Positions 46,584-55,438 of a stretch of 64,000 nucleotides of DNA are shown piece after piece. A program made the translations under genes and the position numbers. A model generated the notes under the pieces. The model was not told the origin of the DNA, ran no database searches, and was given only the letters and a program-made list of their open reading frames with translations. The stretch's first letter is position 1; each line of letters starts with the position of its first letter. The stretch covers positions 62,001 through 126,000 of the forward strand of contig NZ_ATHL01000028.1 in NCBI RefSeq assembly GCF_000445125.1. The letters are read 5' to 3'. This DNA comes from Novosphingobium lindaniclasticum LE124. Lineage in GTDB: Bacteria; Pseudomonadota; Alphaproteobacteria; Sphingomonadales; Sphingomonadaceae.

Positions 46584-46876
46584 TCTTCCACCTAACCAAG
46601 CCAAGATCCTTCCGCGGAGCAGCTGCCTGTCACTCGCTTATCGGATGCCTGGCGCCTGACCAGGTGATGAAATACTACGATACCAAGGAGATATAAAGCC
46701 CTGCAAACAAGCAATTCAGAGCGGTGACGCAAAAGTCTCTGCCAGCGAACCAAGCAGGTGTGACTGGAGGCCCGGCTATAGGCTTTGACTTTTCTATTGC
46801 AGCCTACCCTGAACGCTAGGCTGATATCAGGTCGTCCGCCCGTACCGGATGCGAGTCGTCACGACATTCCAGAAAC
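46584..46876. other. Intergenic region upstream of the membrane kinase
   Basis: About 290 bases between the kinase start and tRNA-Ser with no convincing gene. It has an AT-richer stretch around 46670-46700 that could hold the kinase promoter; it contains ATACCAAG, half of a CATACC box, without the matching arm. Confidence 0.35.
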
Positions 46877-46966
46877 TGGCGGACAGGGTGGGATTCGAAC
46901 CCACGGTGAGCTTCCACCCACGGCGGTTTTCAAGACCGCTGCCTTAAACCACTCGGCCACCTGTCC
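46877..46966 (-). tRNA. tRNA-Ser (anticodon UGA), CCA end encoded
   Basis: The minus strand reads GGACAGGTGGCCGAGTGGTT, a class-II D-arm, then an anticodon stem GCGGT/ACCGC around the loop CTTGAAA with anticodon TGA, a long variable arm (GTGGGTGGAAGCTCACC), a T-arm with GGTTCGAATCC, and an acceptor end CCTGTCC-G-CCA. The long variable arm and anticodon identify serine. Confidence 0.95.
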
Positions 46967-47144
46967 TTGTCGGAAGAGCGCATAGACAAATCGTGGCGGC
47001 TTGCAAGCGCGGACTGTCGCTGCCGATCCACAGCGCTGGGCCGAGCGAGAGATCGGACGGAAAGCCACTGGCTTGCGGCGACTGTCCACGGCCGATGCAC
47101 GCCAGCCATTTGCAAGGAGGCCGCATTGTGCAAGATTTACAAGG

Positions 47145-48242
47145 ATGACTTTCTCCTTGAAGCTGCGTTCCCTGCATCAGAACCTCGCCGTAACGGTCGC
47201 TGCGCCTCTCGCCGCCGTTGCCCTTGCCGTTCCCGCCGCCTCGGTGCAGGCGCAGCCGGTGGTCCAGAGCACCGCCCAGACCTCGGCGCCGCAGACTGTG
47301 GCGGGCCAGACGTTCCAGGGCTATCTGCAAAGCGTAGGCGCGCGGGCGCGCCGCGAAAGCGTGAGCGAGGCGACGATCGCGCGCGTGCTGACTGGGCTTA
47401 CTCCCAACCAGCGCGTCATCGAACTCGATTCGGCGCAACCGAGCCGCTCCACCACGCCGCCGCCGATCGCGCCCTACATCGCCCAACATGTCGGCTCCAG
47501 CATCATCGCCCGCGGCCGCTCGCGCTATGGCGAGCTTTCCAGCATGCTTCCCGCGATCGAGCGACGCTACGGCGTGCCGGCACCGGTGCTCTTCGCGATC
47601 TGGGGGCACGAAACGAACTACGGAAGCTACGTCGGGGACTTCGATCTTGCCCGCTCGCTCGCGACTCTCGCCTGGGAAGGGCGCCGCCGCGCCTTGTTCG
47701 AGGGAGAGTTGATCGCGCTGCTCAAAATGGTGGATCAAGGTGTGCCGACCTATCGCCTGAAGGGCAGTTGGGCCGGCGCCTTCGGCTATCCGCAGTTCTT
47801 GCCGAGCGTCTACTTGCGCCTTGCCGTCGACGGCGACGGCAATGGTACGCGCGACATCTTCACCAGTCCGGCCGACACGATCGCTTCGATCGCAAATTAC
47901 TTTCGCGATGCAGGATGGCGGCAAGGGGAGCCCTGGGGCGTTCGCGCCACCGTGCCGGCCGGGTTCAACGCCAATGCCTACGCCACCAAGCTGGCAGCTC
48001 CCAGTTGCGACCGGGTCCATGCGCGTCACGGGCAGTGGAAGACGGTTTCCGAATGGCGCGCTCTGGGCGTGATAGCGCAGCAGCCGATCGGAGACTCGGT
48101 GCTCACTTCCTTGTTCCAGCCCGATGGCCCTGGAACCTCGGCCTACCTGCTGACCGGTAACTATCGTGTGATCCTTCAATACAATTGCTCGAACTATTAT
48201 GCCTTGTCCGTCGGACTGTTGGCAGACGAGATTGCTCGCTGA
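47145..48242 (+). CDS. Lytic murein transglycosylase (MltB-like)
   Basis: This 365-residue exported enzyme cleaves peptidoglycan glycan strands. The N-terminus has a signal peptide (hydrophobic AVTVAAPLAAVALAVPAASVQA). The SLT_2/MltB catalytic segment is at about 145-160 (VLFAIWGHETNYGSYVGDFDLARSLATLA, catalytic Glu in HETNYG), followed by KGSWAGAFGYPQFLPSVYL near 210 and the family's AVDGDGNGTRDIFTSPADTIASIANYF. The ATG at 47145 is used; the frame is open 144 nt further upstream without support. In related sphingomonads a septal-ring gene (rlpA) often follows; here 243 bases with no gene separate it from dacC. Confidence 0.9.
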   Translation: MTFSLKLRSLHQNLAVTVAAPLAAVALAVPAASVQAQPVVQSTAQTSAPQTVAGQTFQGYLQSVGARARRESVSEATIARVLTGLTPNQRVIELDSAQPSRSTTPPPIAPYIAQHVGSSIIARGRSRYGELSSMLPAIERRYGVPAPVLFAIWGHETNYGSYVGDFDLARSLATLAWEGRRRALFEGELIALLKMVDQGVPTYRLKGSWAGAFGYPQFLPSVYLRLAVDGDGNGTRDIFTSPADTIASIANYFRDAGWRQGEPWGVRATVPAGFNANAYATKLAAPSCDRVHARHGQWKTVSEWRALGVIAQQPIGDSVLTSLFQPDGPGTSAYLLTGNYRVILQYNCSNYYALSVGLLADEIAR

Positions 48243-48485
48243 CCGAGCCCTTGCTGATCGCTGGCGGGCGGAGCAGGGAAGGGCGACTTGGGATGCGAGC
48301 GTCTCCAGGGCATGATCACGCCCGCGTGGACGGCGCCCTTCGCAAATCGTGCACAAGCTGCCGCAGCGCTGGAGAAGGCCCGGACAGCAGGGTATAGCGA
48401 CGCACGAATCCAGCGCGCGGAGAGATAAAGGGTCGTTTCGCGCGCACCAACGCAGCCGTTCCGGCTCGCGGGGAGAAGCCGCGTC
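48243..48485. other. Intergenic region between mltB-like gene and dacC
   Basis: 243 bases with no gene I can support. No terminator is clear. It should contain the promoter of the dacC-tmk-holB set. Confidence 0.35.
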
Positions 48486-49658
48486 TTGAAATCCTGTCTT
48501 AAGTCTGCCCTCTCGCTCGCCGCCTCGGCAAGCCTCGTTGCCGCCACGATCTCAAGCCCGGTACAAGCCGCGATACCCGCGCCGCCGCCGGAACTGGCGC
48601 CGATCCCCGTCAGCATCCTGGTCGATATCGGCTCGGGTCAGGTGCTCGTGCAGCGGCGTCCCAACGTGCCGTTCCTGCCGGCTTCGGTCACGAAGGTCAT
48701 GACCGCCTTCGTCGCTTTCGAAGAAATCGACGCCGGGCGCCTCAGCCTGGATCGCCGCATGCCGGTCCGACCGGAAACGGCCAAGGAATGGTTCGCCAAA
48801 GGTACCTCCATGTATCTGACGGAAAAGGATCAACCTACCGTCCGGGACTTGCTGCACGGTGTCATGACGGCATCCTCCAACGACGGCGCCGTGGTGCTGG
48901 CCGAGGGTTATGCCGGCAGCGTCGCCGCCTGGGCGGATATGATGAACGCAGCGGCGCGCCGCATCGGGATGACCGGAAGCCGTTATCACACCCCGAACGG
49001 GTGGATGGACGACGGTCAGACCTACATCACCGCCAGCGACATGGTGAAGCTGGCTGACGCCATGATCACGCGGCATCCTCAACTCTACCACGAGTTTTCC
49101 GGCGTGAAGCGGTACATGTGGCGTGATGTCGCCATGCGCAGCCACGACCCGACGGTGGGCGTCGTCCCCGGAGCGGACGGCATCAAGACCGGCTACACGC
49201 GCGAGGCAGGGTATAATTTCCTCGGCACGGCAGAGCGGGGCGGCCGGCGCCTCGTGATGATGCTCGCCGCTTCGCCCAAGCCGAAGGTCCGGGACGACGC
49301 CGCCAAAGCGCTGTTGGAATGGGGATTCTCCGCCTGGGAGGCTCGCCACCTGTTCGACCAGGGGCAACCGGTCAGCCAGGCCAAGGTGCAGGGCGGGGAC
49401 GCACGATCCGTTCCGCTGGTCGCCAATCGCGAGGTTCATGCCACGCTGCCCAAGGGCGGGCACGAGAAAGTCGCGCTTGCCGTGCATTACAGGGGACCGC
49501 TGGTCGCGCCCATCCGCAAGGGGGATCAGGTCGGCGAACTGGAGATCAAGGTCGAAGGCCTGGCACCCGGACGGGTTCCTCTCTACGCAGGCAAGGACGT
49601 AGGCGTCGCAGGACCGCTGGACAGACTGATGAACGGCCTTATCAGCTTCTTCGCATGA
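48486..49658 (+). CDS. dacC: D-alanyl-D-alanine carboxypeptidase (penicillin-binding protein 5/6 type)
   Basis: This 390-residue low-molecular-weight PBP removes the terminal D-Ala from peptidoglycan stem peptides. It has a signal peptide (residues 1-29, cleavage after VQA), the SxxK motif in PASVTKVM near 67, SxN in ASSNDG near 130, and KTG in DGIKTGYTREAG near 236. The C-terminal beta domain ends in a membrane-binding amphipathic helix (GPLDRLMNGLISFFA). The start is TTG at 48486, supported by a GGGGAGAA site upstream and the signal peptide. It overlaps tmk by 4 bp. Confidence 0.93.
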   Translation: MKSCLKSALSLAASASLVAATISSPVQAAIPAPPPELAPIPVSILVDIGSGQVLVQRRPNVPFLPASVTKVMTAFVAFEEIDAGRLSLDRRMPVRPETAKEWFAKGTSMYLTEKDQPTVRDLLHGVMTASSNDGAVVLAEGYAGSVAAWADMMNAAARRIGMTGSRYHTPNGWMDDGQTYITASDMVKLADAMITRHPQLYHEFSGVKRYMWRDVAMRSHDPTVGVVPGADGIKTGYTREAGYNFLGTAERGGRRLVMMLAASPKPKVRDDAAKALLEWGFSAWEARHLFDQGQPVSQAKVQGGDARSVPLVANREVHATLPKGGHEKVALAVHYRGPLVAPIRKGDQVGELEIKVEGLAPGRVPLYAGKDVGVAGPLDRLMNGLISFFA

Positions 49659-50290
49659 CCAGAGGAAAGTTCATCGCGCTCGAAGGGGGCGAGGGGGCAG
49701 GCAAGTCCACTCAATCGCGCCTTCTGGCAGCGGCGCTGCGGGAACGCGGTCTGGAGGTGGTCACCACACGGGAGCCGGGCGGCACGGCCGGGGCCGAGGC
49801 GATCCGCGCGCTCGTGCTCCACGGCGTCGGCGAGGACGCGGCCGGATGGAGTCCGCGCGCCGAAGCCCTGCTGTTTGCTGCCGCCCGTTCGGATCATGTC
49901 GAGAAGCTGATCCGCCCCGCGCTCGAACGGGGCGCGTGGGTGATCTGCGACCGATTCCTGGATTCGAGCCGCGCCTACCAGGGCGGGGGCGGCGGTCTGA
50001 CGGACGAGGAACTGCGTAAGCTTCACGAGATCGGCAGCGCCGGGATGCTGCCCGACCTGACGGTGCTCATCGAAGTCGCTCCCGAGGTTGCCGCAGCCCG
50101 GCTCGCCCGGCGCGACCTGGGCGGAACTGACCGCATCGGCAGCCGCGACGCCGCCTATCATGCCCGCGTCGCACAGGCCTTCGCCAGTTTCGCGCAGGCC
50201 GAGCCGGAACGGTTTGCTCGCGTTTGCGGCAATGGCACGCTGGAAGAGACCAGCGCCCTGATCGTCGCGGCGCTCGGCACGCTTTCATGA
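49655..50290 (+). CDS. tmk: Thymidylate kinase
   Basis: This 211-residue enzyme phosphorylates dTMP to dTDP. The P-loop is FIALEGGEGAGKSTQSRLL (residues 6-24), the DRF/Y motif is VICDRFLDSSRAYQGGGGGL near residue 91, and LTVLIEVAPEVAAARLARR near 125 precedes the lid region. The ATG overlaps the dacC stop, and its own stop overlaps holB, forming a translationally coupled set. Confidence 0.95.
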   Translation: MTRGKFIALEGGEGAGKSTQSRLLAAALRERGLEVVTTREPGGTAGAEAIRALVLHGVGEDAAGWSPRAEALLFAAARSDHVEKLIRPALERGAWVICDRFLDSSRAYQGGGGGLTDEELRKLHEIGSAGMLPDLTVLIEVAPEVAAARLARRDLGGTDRIGSRDAAYHARVAQAFASFAQAEPERFARVCGNGTLEETSALIVAALGTLS

Positions 50291-51261
50291 GCGAGGATCT
50301 GCCGTTCGTCGGTCAGAGGGCTGCGTGGCAGGAGTGGCTCGCCGCGATCGGCTCGGATCGCATGCATCACGCCTGGCTTCTCGCGGGCGGGAAGGGGCTG
50401 GGCAAAGCCGCATTCGCGCGGGTGGCCGCGGCGGAGCTCGTGCGTGCACCCGGCGAGCAGCGGCCCGATCCGGCGATGCATCCGGACATTCATGTCCTCG
50501 AGCACCTGCCCGCCAACGACGATGAGGCCAAGAAGAAGGCGGAAGGCAAACCGTTCCAGACGAAACGGAACATCTCCGTCGATCAGGTCCGCGAGATGAT
50601 CCGCCGCCTGGCGACGAAACCGACCATGGGCGATCGCCGCGCCATCATCATCGACCCTGCCGACGATATGGAGAAAGGCGCCGTCAACGCCCTTCTGAAA
50701 GCCTTGGAAGAGCCACCGGCCGGCACTTACTTTCTGCTTCTTGCGCACCAGCCCGGGCGGCTTCTGCCGACCATCCGGTCGCGCTGCCGCGTCTTGCGCT
50801 TCGCCTCTCTCGACGAGGCTGAACTGGAGGAAGTCATCCGCCGCGATCTGCCGGAGGCGGATGCAGAGACACGCCGGGCCGCCATCGCAGCGGCGCAGGG
50901 ATCGCCGGGGATAGCGCTCAATTTCATCCAGCATGACCTCGGCGGCATCCACCGACTGATGATGCAGATCCTGCACGAGGGGGATGCCGACTATCGGCTG
51001 CGTGGCAGCCTTGCCGAAGAGATGGGTGCAAGGCCGGCTCGGGAGCGCCAGTTGGCTGCCCTCGAAATGGCGCGAGCGGCGCTTGCGAACGATCTGCCTC
51101 ATGCAAGCACTGCGCAGCAGCGGCGGTTGATCGATGCCCATGGTGCGCTCGTCACGCTATCAGCCCAGGCTCCGACCTACAATTTCGACGCGGGCCTCCT
51201 CATAATGGAAATTGGCGGGTTGCTGGCGTCGGCTGCGATGCCTAGAGAGACGGCTCGCTAG
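50287..51261 (+). CDS. holB: DNA polymerase III subunit delta'
   Basis: This 324-residue clamp-loader subunit has an AAA+ fold: HHAWLLAGGKGLGKAAFARVAAAEL (a degenerate P-loop near residue 34), an extended linker, ISVDQVREMIRRLATKPTMGDRRAIIIDPADDMEKGAVNALLKALEEPPAGTYFLLLAHQPGRLLPTIRSRC near 98-170 with the sensor-1 and SRC motif. It starts at the ATG overlapping tmk. The tmk-holB pair followed by metG and tatD is a widely conserved order. Confidence 0.94.
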   Translation: MSEDLPFVGQRAAWQEWLAAIGSDRMHHAWLLAGGKGLGKAAFARVAAAELVRAPGEQRPDPAMHPDIHVLEHLPANDDEAKKKAEGKPFQTKRNISVDQVREMIRRLATKPTMGDRRAIIIDPADDMEKGAVNALLKALEEPPAGTYFLLLAHQPGRLLPTIRSRCRVLRFASLDEAELEEVIRRDLPEADAETRRAAIAAAQGSPGIALNFIQHDLGGIHRLMMQILHEGDADYRLRGSLAEEMGARPARERQLAALEMARAALANDLPHASTAQQRRLIDAHGALVTLSAQAPTYNFDAGLLIMEIGGLLASAAMPRETAR

Positions 51262-51291
51262 GACCTCCAGAAAAAGAAAGCGCGACGCCGC

Positions 51292-52866
51292 ATGGGCGAG
51301 CCCTATTATATCACGACCGCGATCAGCTATCCGAACGGCAAGCCGCATATCGGCCATGCCTACGAAGCGATCGCCGCAGACGTCATCGCCCGCTTCAAGA
51401 AGGCCGAGGGCTTCGACGTCCGGTTCCAGACCGGCACCGACGAACATGGGCTGAAGATGGCGCAGAAGGCGCGTGACCTCGGCACTACACCGGCTGATCT
51501 GGCAACCGAAATGTCATCGCATTTCAAGGCGATGTGCGACGCTCTTGATATCGACTACGATGTCTTCATCCGCACGACCGAGCCGCGTCACCACGTCGCT
51601 TCGCAGGAACTGTGGCGCCGCATGGAAGCGAACGGCGATCTCTATCTCGATCGTTACGAGGGCTGGTACTCGATTCGGGACGAAGCCTACTACGACGAAG
51701 GCGAACTGGTCGCGGGCGAGGGCGGGGAAAAGCTATCGCCGCAAGGCACGCCGGTGGAGTGGACCGTAGAGGAATCGTGGTTCTTCCGCCTTTCTAGGTA
51801 TCAGGACAAGCTGGTCGAACTCTACACCACGGCGGACTTCATCCGCCCCGAAAGCCGCAAGAACGAGATCCTGCGTTTCGTCGAAGGAGGTCTTCGCGAT
51901 CTCTCGGTGTCGCGCACCAGTTTCGATTGGGGCATCAAGGTTCCCGCAAGCAACGGGTCCGAAGATACCGGACACGTCATGTACGTCTGGGTCGATGCTT
52001 TGACCAACTACCTGACCGGCCTGGGCTTCCCGGAAGAAACGAGCGAATTCGCCAAGTTCTGGCCTGCCGACGTTCACCTCATCGGCAAGGACATCGTTCG
52101 CTTCCATACGGTATACTGGCCCGCCTTCCTCATGAGCGCCGGCCTTGCCGTGCCCAAGCAGGTGTTCGGCCATGGCTTCGTCCTCAATCGCGGCCAGAAG
52201 GAATCGAAATCGCTTGGCAACGTGACCGATCCCATCGCTCTGGCCGAGACGTTCGGGATCGATACCCTGCGTTACTTCTTCCTGCGAGAGGTAGCATTCG
52301 GCCAGGACGGCTCGTGGTCGCCTGAAGCCATCGTCACCCGCGCCAATGCAGAGCTTGCCAACAGCTTCGGCAATCTTGCGCAGCGAAGCCTCTCCATGAT
52401 CTTCAAGAACATGGACGGCGTTCTCAAGCCCGGTCTCCCGCAGACCGAAGCCGACGCGCAGCTGCTGGCGGCGGTGGCTGACGGTATCGCCGGTCTGCGT
52501 GCCAGCTTCGACGCGCTTTCCTTCAGCGAGGGACTCGAGGCCTGGATGCGAGCGGTCTTCGCCTGCAACCAGTACGTCGACGAACAGGCACCCTGGGCCC
52601 TCCGCAAGTCGGACCCCGAGCGCATGGAAGCGGTGCTCATGATGCTGTTCCGGGTCGTGCGCGACCTTGCGATCGCCGTTCGTCCGGTCGTTCCCGGATC
52701 CATCGACCGACTGCTCGACCAGATGGGTGTAAGCGCAGAGGCGCGCGACTTTGCCGCACTCGGCGATAGCAAATGGTTCGAAAGCCTGGCGGCAAGCGGC
52801 TACAAGGTCGAAAAGCCCGTCGGCGTATTCCCCCGCCTGGAACTGCCGGAGGAAACGCCTGCGTGA
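51292..52866 (+). CDS. metG: Methionyl-tRNA synthetase
   Basis: This 524-residue class I synthetase has the HIGH motif at residues 19-22 (PNGKPHIGHAYEAIAADVIARF) and the second signature at about 303-307 as KESKSLGN rather than KMSKS. It lacks a C-terminal tRNA-binding EMAP domain and appears to be the short MetG form. The anticodon-binding helical domain follows (GLEAWMRAVFACNQYVDEQAPW). Its stop overlaps the tatD start by one base. Confidence 0.95.
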   Translation: MGEPYYITTAISYPNGKPHIGHAYEAIAADVIARFKKAEGFDVRFQTGTDEHGLKMAQKARDLGTTPADLATEMSSHFKAMCDALDIDYDVFIRTTEPRHHVASQELWRRMEANGDLYLDRYEGWYSIRDEAYYDEGELVAGEGGEKLSPQGTPVEWTVEESWFFRLSRYQDKLVELYTTADFIRPESRKNEILRFVEGGLRDLSVSRTSFDWGIKVPASNGSEDTGHVMYVWVDALTNYLTGLGFPEETSEFAKFWPADVHLIGKDIVRFHTVYWPAFLMSAGLAVPKQVFGHGFVLNRGQKESKSLGNVTDPIALAETFGIDTLRYFFLREVAFGQDGSWSPEAIVTRANAELANSFGNLAQRSLSMIFKNMDGVLKPGLPQTEADAQLLAAVADGIAGLRASFDALSFSEGLEAWMRAVFACNQYVDEQAPWALRKSDPERMEAVLMMLFRVVRDLAIAVRPVVPGSIDRLLDQMGVSAEARDFAALGDSKWFESLAASGYKVEKPVGVFPRLELPEETPA

Positions 52867-53642
52867 TGCTGATAGATTCGCATTGCCATCTGGAATATGA
52901 AGGCCTTGTGGAGGATCAGGGCGGCGTGCTCGATCGCGCGCGTTCGGCAGGCGTTCAAGGGTTCCTCAACATCTCCACCCGCCGCAGCGAGTGGGACAGG
53001 GTGGTCGCCACGGCGGAACGTCATGCCGACGTCTGGGCCTCGGTGGGTATCCACCCCCACGAGGCCGACCAGCATGCGGACCTTGGCGAAGCTGCCCTGC
53101 TGGAAGCGACGAAGCATCCCAAGGTCGTGGGCATCGGCGAGACCGGCCTCGACTACTATTACGACAAGTCCGACCGCGAAGTTCAGCAGGCCCTGTTCCG
53201 CACGCACATCTCGGTGGCGCGTGAAACCGGACTGCCGCTGATCATCCATACGCGCGACGCCGAGGAGGACACTTTCCGCATTCTCGACGAGGAGATGGGG
53301 AAGGGCGGCTTCCCGGCGCTGATCCACTGCTTCACTGCCAGTGCGGATTTCGGGCGCAAGGTGCTCGATCTCGGTCTTTCGATTTCCATATCCGGTATCG
53401 TGACTTTCAAGAATGCCCAGGACCTGCAGGCGGTTGTCGCCACCATTCCGGCCGATCGCATCCTGGTGGAAACGGATTCGCCTTTCCTGGCCCCTGTGCC
53501 GCATCGCGGCAAAAGATGCGAGCCGGCCTACACGGCGGATACGGCTAGGTTCGTTGCCGATCTGCGCGGCACATCGACCGATGAACTGGGCGCAGCAACG
53601 ACGCGTAACTTCTTCAATCTGTTCAAGAAAGCCGCCGCGTGA
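52866..53642 (+). CDS. tatD: TatD-family metal-dependent deoxyribonuclease
   Basis: This 258-residue TIM-barrel hydrolase has the TatD metal ligands: IDSHCHLEYEGL near residue 3, VGIGETGLDYYYDKS near 93, PLIIHTRDAEEDT near 129, and ALIHCFTASADFGRKVL near 154, then the ILVETDSPFLAPVPHRGKRCEPAYT segment near 200. It is coupled to metG (1-bp overlap) and to the next gene (4-bp overlap). Confidence 0.95.
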   Translation: MLIDSHCHLEYEGLVEDQGGVLDRARSAGVQGFLNISTRRSEWDRVVATAERHADVWASVGIHPHEADQHADLGEAALLEATKHPKVVGIGETGLDYYYDKSDREVQQALFRTHISVARETGLPLIIHTRDAEEDTFRILDEEMGKGGFPALIHCFTASADFGRKVLDLGLSISISGIVTFKNAQDLQAVVATIPADRILVETDSPFLAPVPHRGKRCEPAYTADTARFVADLRGTSTDELGAATTRNFFNLFKKAAA

Positions 53643-54418
53643 AAGTCACTATCCTCGGGAGCGGCACCTCGACGGGCGTTCCTCGGCTCGGCGGCGAATT
53701 TGGCGCGGACTGGGGCCTTTGCGATCCCAACGAGCCGAAAAATCGGCGGACGCGCGTTGCCATCCTGCTGGAGAGCGATGCTGGCAGCCGTATTCTCGTG
53801 GACACGCCGACCGATCTGCGCGCGCAGTTGCTGGCAAACGACATCCACAGCATCGATGCCGTCTTCTGGACGCATGATCACGCGGACCACTGCCATGGCA
53901 TCGACGACCTTCGGCCGCTGCGTTACGGCCGCGCCGGCCCGATCCCGGGATTCGCCAACTCGGAAACGGTACGGCGGCTGCGCCAGCGCTTCGGCTACGT
54001 CTTTGCAGGACAGTTCGGCTATCCGACGTTGATCGCACTCGACAACCTGGACACCTTGCGACTCTGCGAGGGGTTCCGCGTCGATCACACGCAGATGCCG
54101 CATGGACCGGCTGAGTCGACCGGGTTCCGCTTCGATTGTGACGGTAAATCGGTCTGCTACATGACGGATTTCAGTGAAATCACACGAGGCATGATCGACT
54201 TGTGCTACGGCGCAGATCTGCTGATCGTGGACTGCCTGCGCCGAGAACCGCACCCGACACATGCGCACCTTGGCATGGCGCTGGAAGTTGCGGAAGTCTG
54301 CCGCGTGGGCCAAGCCGTCCTAACACACCTCGACAAGAGCATGGATTATGCGACACTCGGCGACGAAGTGCCCGAGAACGTACGGGTCGCTTATGACGGG
54401 ATGACAATCGTACCATGA
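53639..54418 (+). CDS. Metallo-beta-lactamase-fold hydrolase (PhnP-like)
   Basis: This 259-residue protein has a binuclear-metal motif THDHADHCHGIDDLRPL near residue 80 and later metal ligands in THLGMALEVAEVCRVG-like and VLTHLDKSMDYATL segments (about 205-245). The opening VTILGSGTSTGVPRLG and CDPNEPKNRRTR are typical of the PhnP-like cyclic phosphodiesterase family often found next to tatD. The start is GTG with a 4-bp overlap on tatD. The substrate is not known from sequence. Confidence 0.9.
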   Translation: MKVTILGSGTSTGVPRLGGEFGADWGLCDPNEPKNRRTRVAILLESDAGSRILVDTPTDLRAQLLANDIHSIDAVFWTHDHADHCHGIDDLRPLRYGRAGPIPGFANSETVRRLRQRFGYVFAGQFGYPTLIALDNLDTLRLCEGFRVDHTQMPHGPAESTGFRFDCDGKSVCYMTDFSEITRGMIDLCYGADLLIVDCLRREPHPTHAHLGMALEVAEVCRVGQAVLTHLDKSMDYATLGDEVPENVRVAYDGMTIVP

Positions 54419-54600
54419 ACCAGACCGGGATGATCGTCGCCGTAATCTCCGTGATCGGATCGCTCATTCTGGTAACCAATGGCTCGCGTTTTCGATCGAT
54501 GCCGATGGGCAAGATGGTGAAGCTGGCACTCATCTGGACAGCGATCATCGTTGGACTGGTGCTGATCATCCGGGTTAGCGGCTTCCAGATTCGTCAGTGA
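54415..54600 (+). CDS. Small hypothetical two-helix membrane protein (61 residues)
   Basis: The ATG overlaps the preceding stop codon (ATGA). The product has two predicted helices: residues 6-20 (MIVAVISVIGSLILV) and 36-54 (VKLALIWTAIIVGLVLIIRV), with a short basic loop between. I do not recognise a function. The arrangement of two helices with MPMGKMVKLALIW resembles the N-terminal membrane part of some aspartyl-protease-like proteins, here without the protease domain. Operon position suggests co-expression with tatD and the hydrolase. Confidence 0.7.
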   Translation: MNQTGMIVAVISVIGSLILVTNGSRFRSMPMGKMVKLALIWTAIIVGLVLIIRVSGFQIRQ

Positions 54601-54649
54601 CCCGCCCCGCCAACAATCTCATTTAACATAAGATGTATTATCAGCCCTC

Positions 54650-55438
54650 ATGACAGACCATAGCCATCAGCAGCTCGACCGTCTCCTTGGTATAATGGCC
54701 CGCCTTCGTGATCCGGTGTCCGGTTGCGAATGGGATCTGGCTCAGAACTTCTCTACGATCGCGCCTTATACCATCGAGGAAGCCTACGAAGTTGCAGATG
54801 CCATAGCTCGTGAGGATCTGGTCGGCTTGCGAGACGAACTTGGCGATCTCCTGCTGCAAGTCGTCTTTCACGCCCGCATGGCGGAAGAAGCCGGCCATTT
54901 TGCTTTCAGCGATGTCGCGCAATCTATTTCGAACAAATTGGAAGCGCGCCACCCGCACATTTTCGGTGAGGACACGAGCGAAGATGCTCAGGTCGATCGA
55001 TGGGAAAAATTGAAGGCCAAGGAGCGCAGCGCGAAAGGCGAAACCAGCGCGGTCGATGGCGTGGCGATCTCGCTGCCCGCGCTCATGCGCGCGGAGAAAC
55101 TTCAGAAGCGTGCGGCGCGCGTCGGCTTCGACTGGCCCGAGCCGAGCGGCGCGGCGGCGAAGGTTTACGAGGAAATGGACGAACTCGCCGAAGCTTCCGA
55201 GACCGAAAAGTTGGAGGAAGCCGGCGACCTGCTCTTTGCGGCCGTCAATCTCGTCCGCCTTCATGGCATGGCGCCCGAGGATGCCCTGCGCGCCGCCAAC
55301 GCAAAGTTCGAGCGCCGCTTTAGGGCGATGGAAGCATTCGCTCATCGGGACGGAAAGGCGTTCGAAAGCCTCCCGCTCGGCGAGCAGGAGGCTTACTGGC
55401 AAATGGTGAAGGCGTCAGAGCGCGCTGAAACGACCTAG
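54650..55438 (+). CDS. mazG: Nucleoside triphosphate pyrophosphohydrolase MazG
   Basis: This 262-residue housecleaning enzyme hydrolyses NTPs to NMPs. It has the duplicated MazG domain: LRDPVSGCEWDLAQNFSTIAPYTIEEAYEVADAI (residues about 20-55) with EELGDLLLQVVFHARMAEE-like DELGDLLLQVVFHARMAEEAG (about 65), and the second repeat EEMDELAEASETEKLEEAGDLLFAAVNLVRLHG (about 180-205). The EExxE and ExxD metal ligands are intact in the second repeat. Its last 24 bases overlap the end of hflX on the other strand. Confidence 0.94.
   Translation: MTDHSHQQLDRLLGIMARLRDPVSGCEWDLAQNFSTIAPYTIEEAYEVADAIAREDLVGLRDELGDLLLQVVFHARMAEEAGHFAFSDVAQSISNKLEARHPHIFGEDTSEDAQVDRWEKLKAKERSAKGETSAVDGVAISLPALMRAEKLQKRAARVGFDWPEPSGAAAKVYEEMDELAEASETEKLEEAGDLLFAAVNLVRLHGMAPEDALRAANAKFERRFRAMEAFAHRDGKAFESLPLGEQEAYWQMVKASERAETT

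Noticed and set aside
46675-46695. Half CATACC box (ATACCAAG) before the membrane kinase
   Set aside because: The second arm is missing (GAGAT instead of GTATG), so it does not meet the palindrome criterion.
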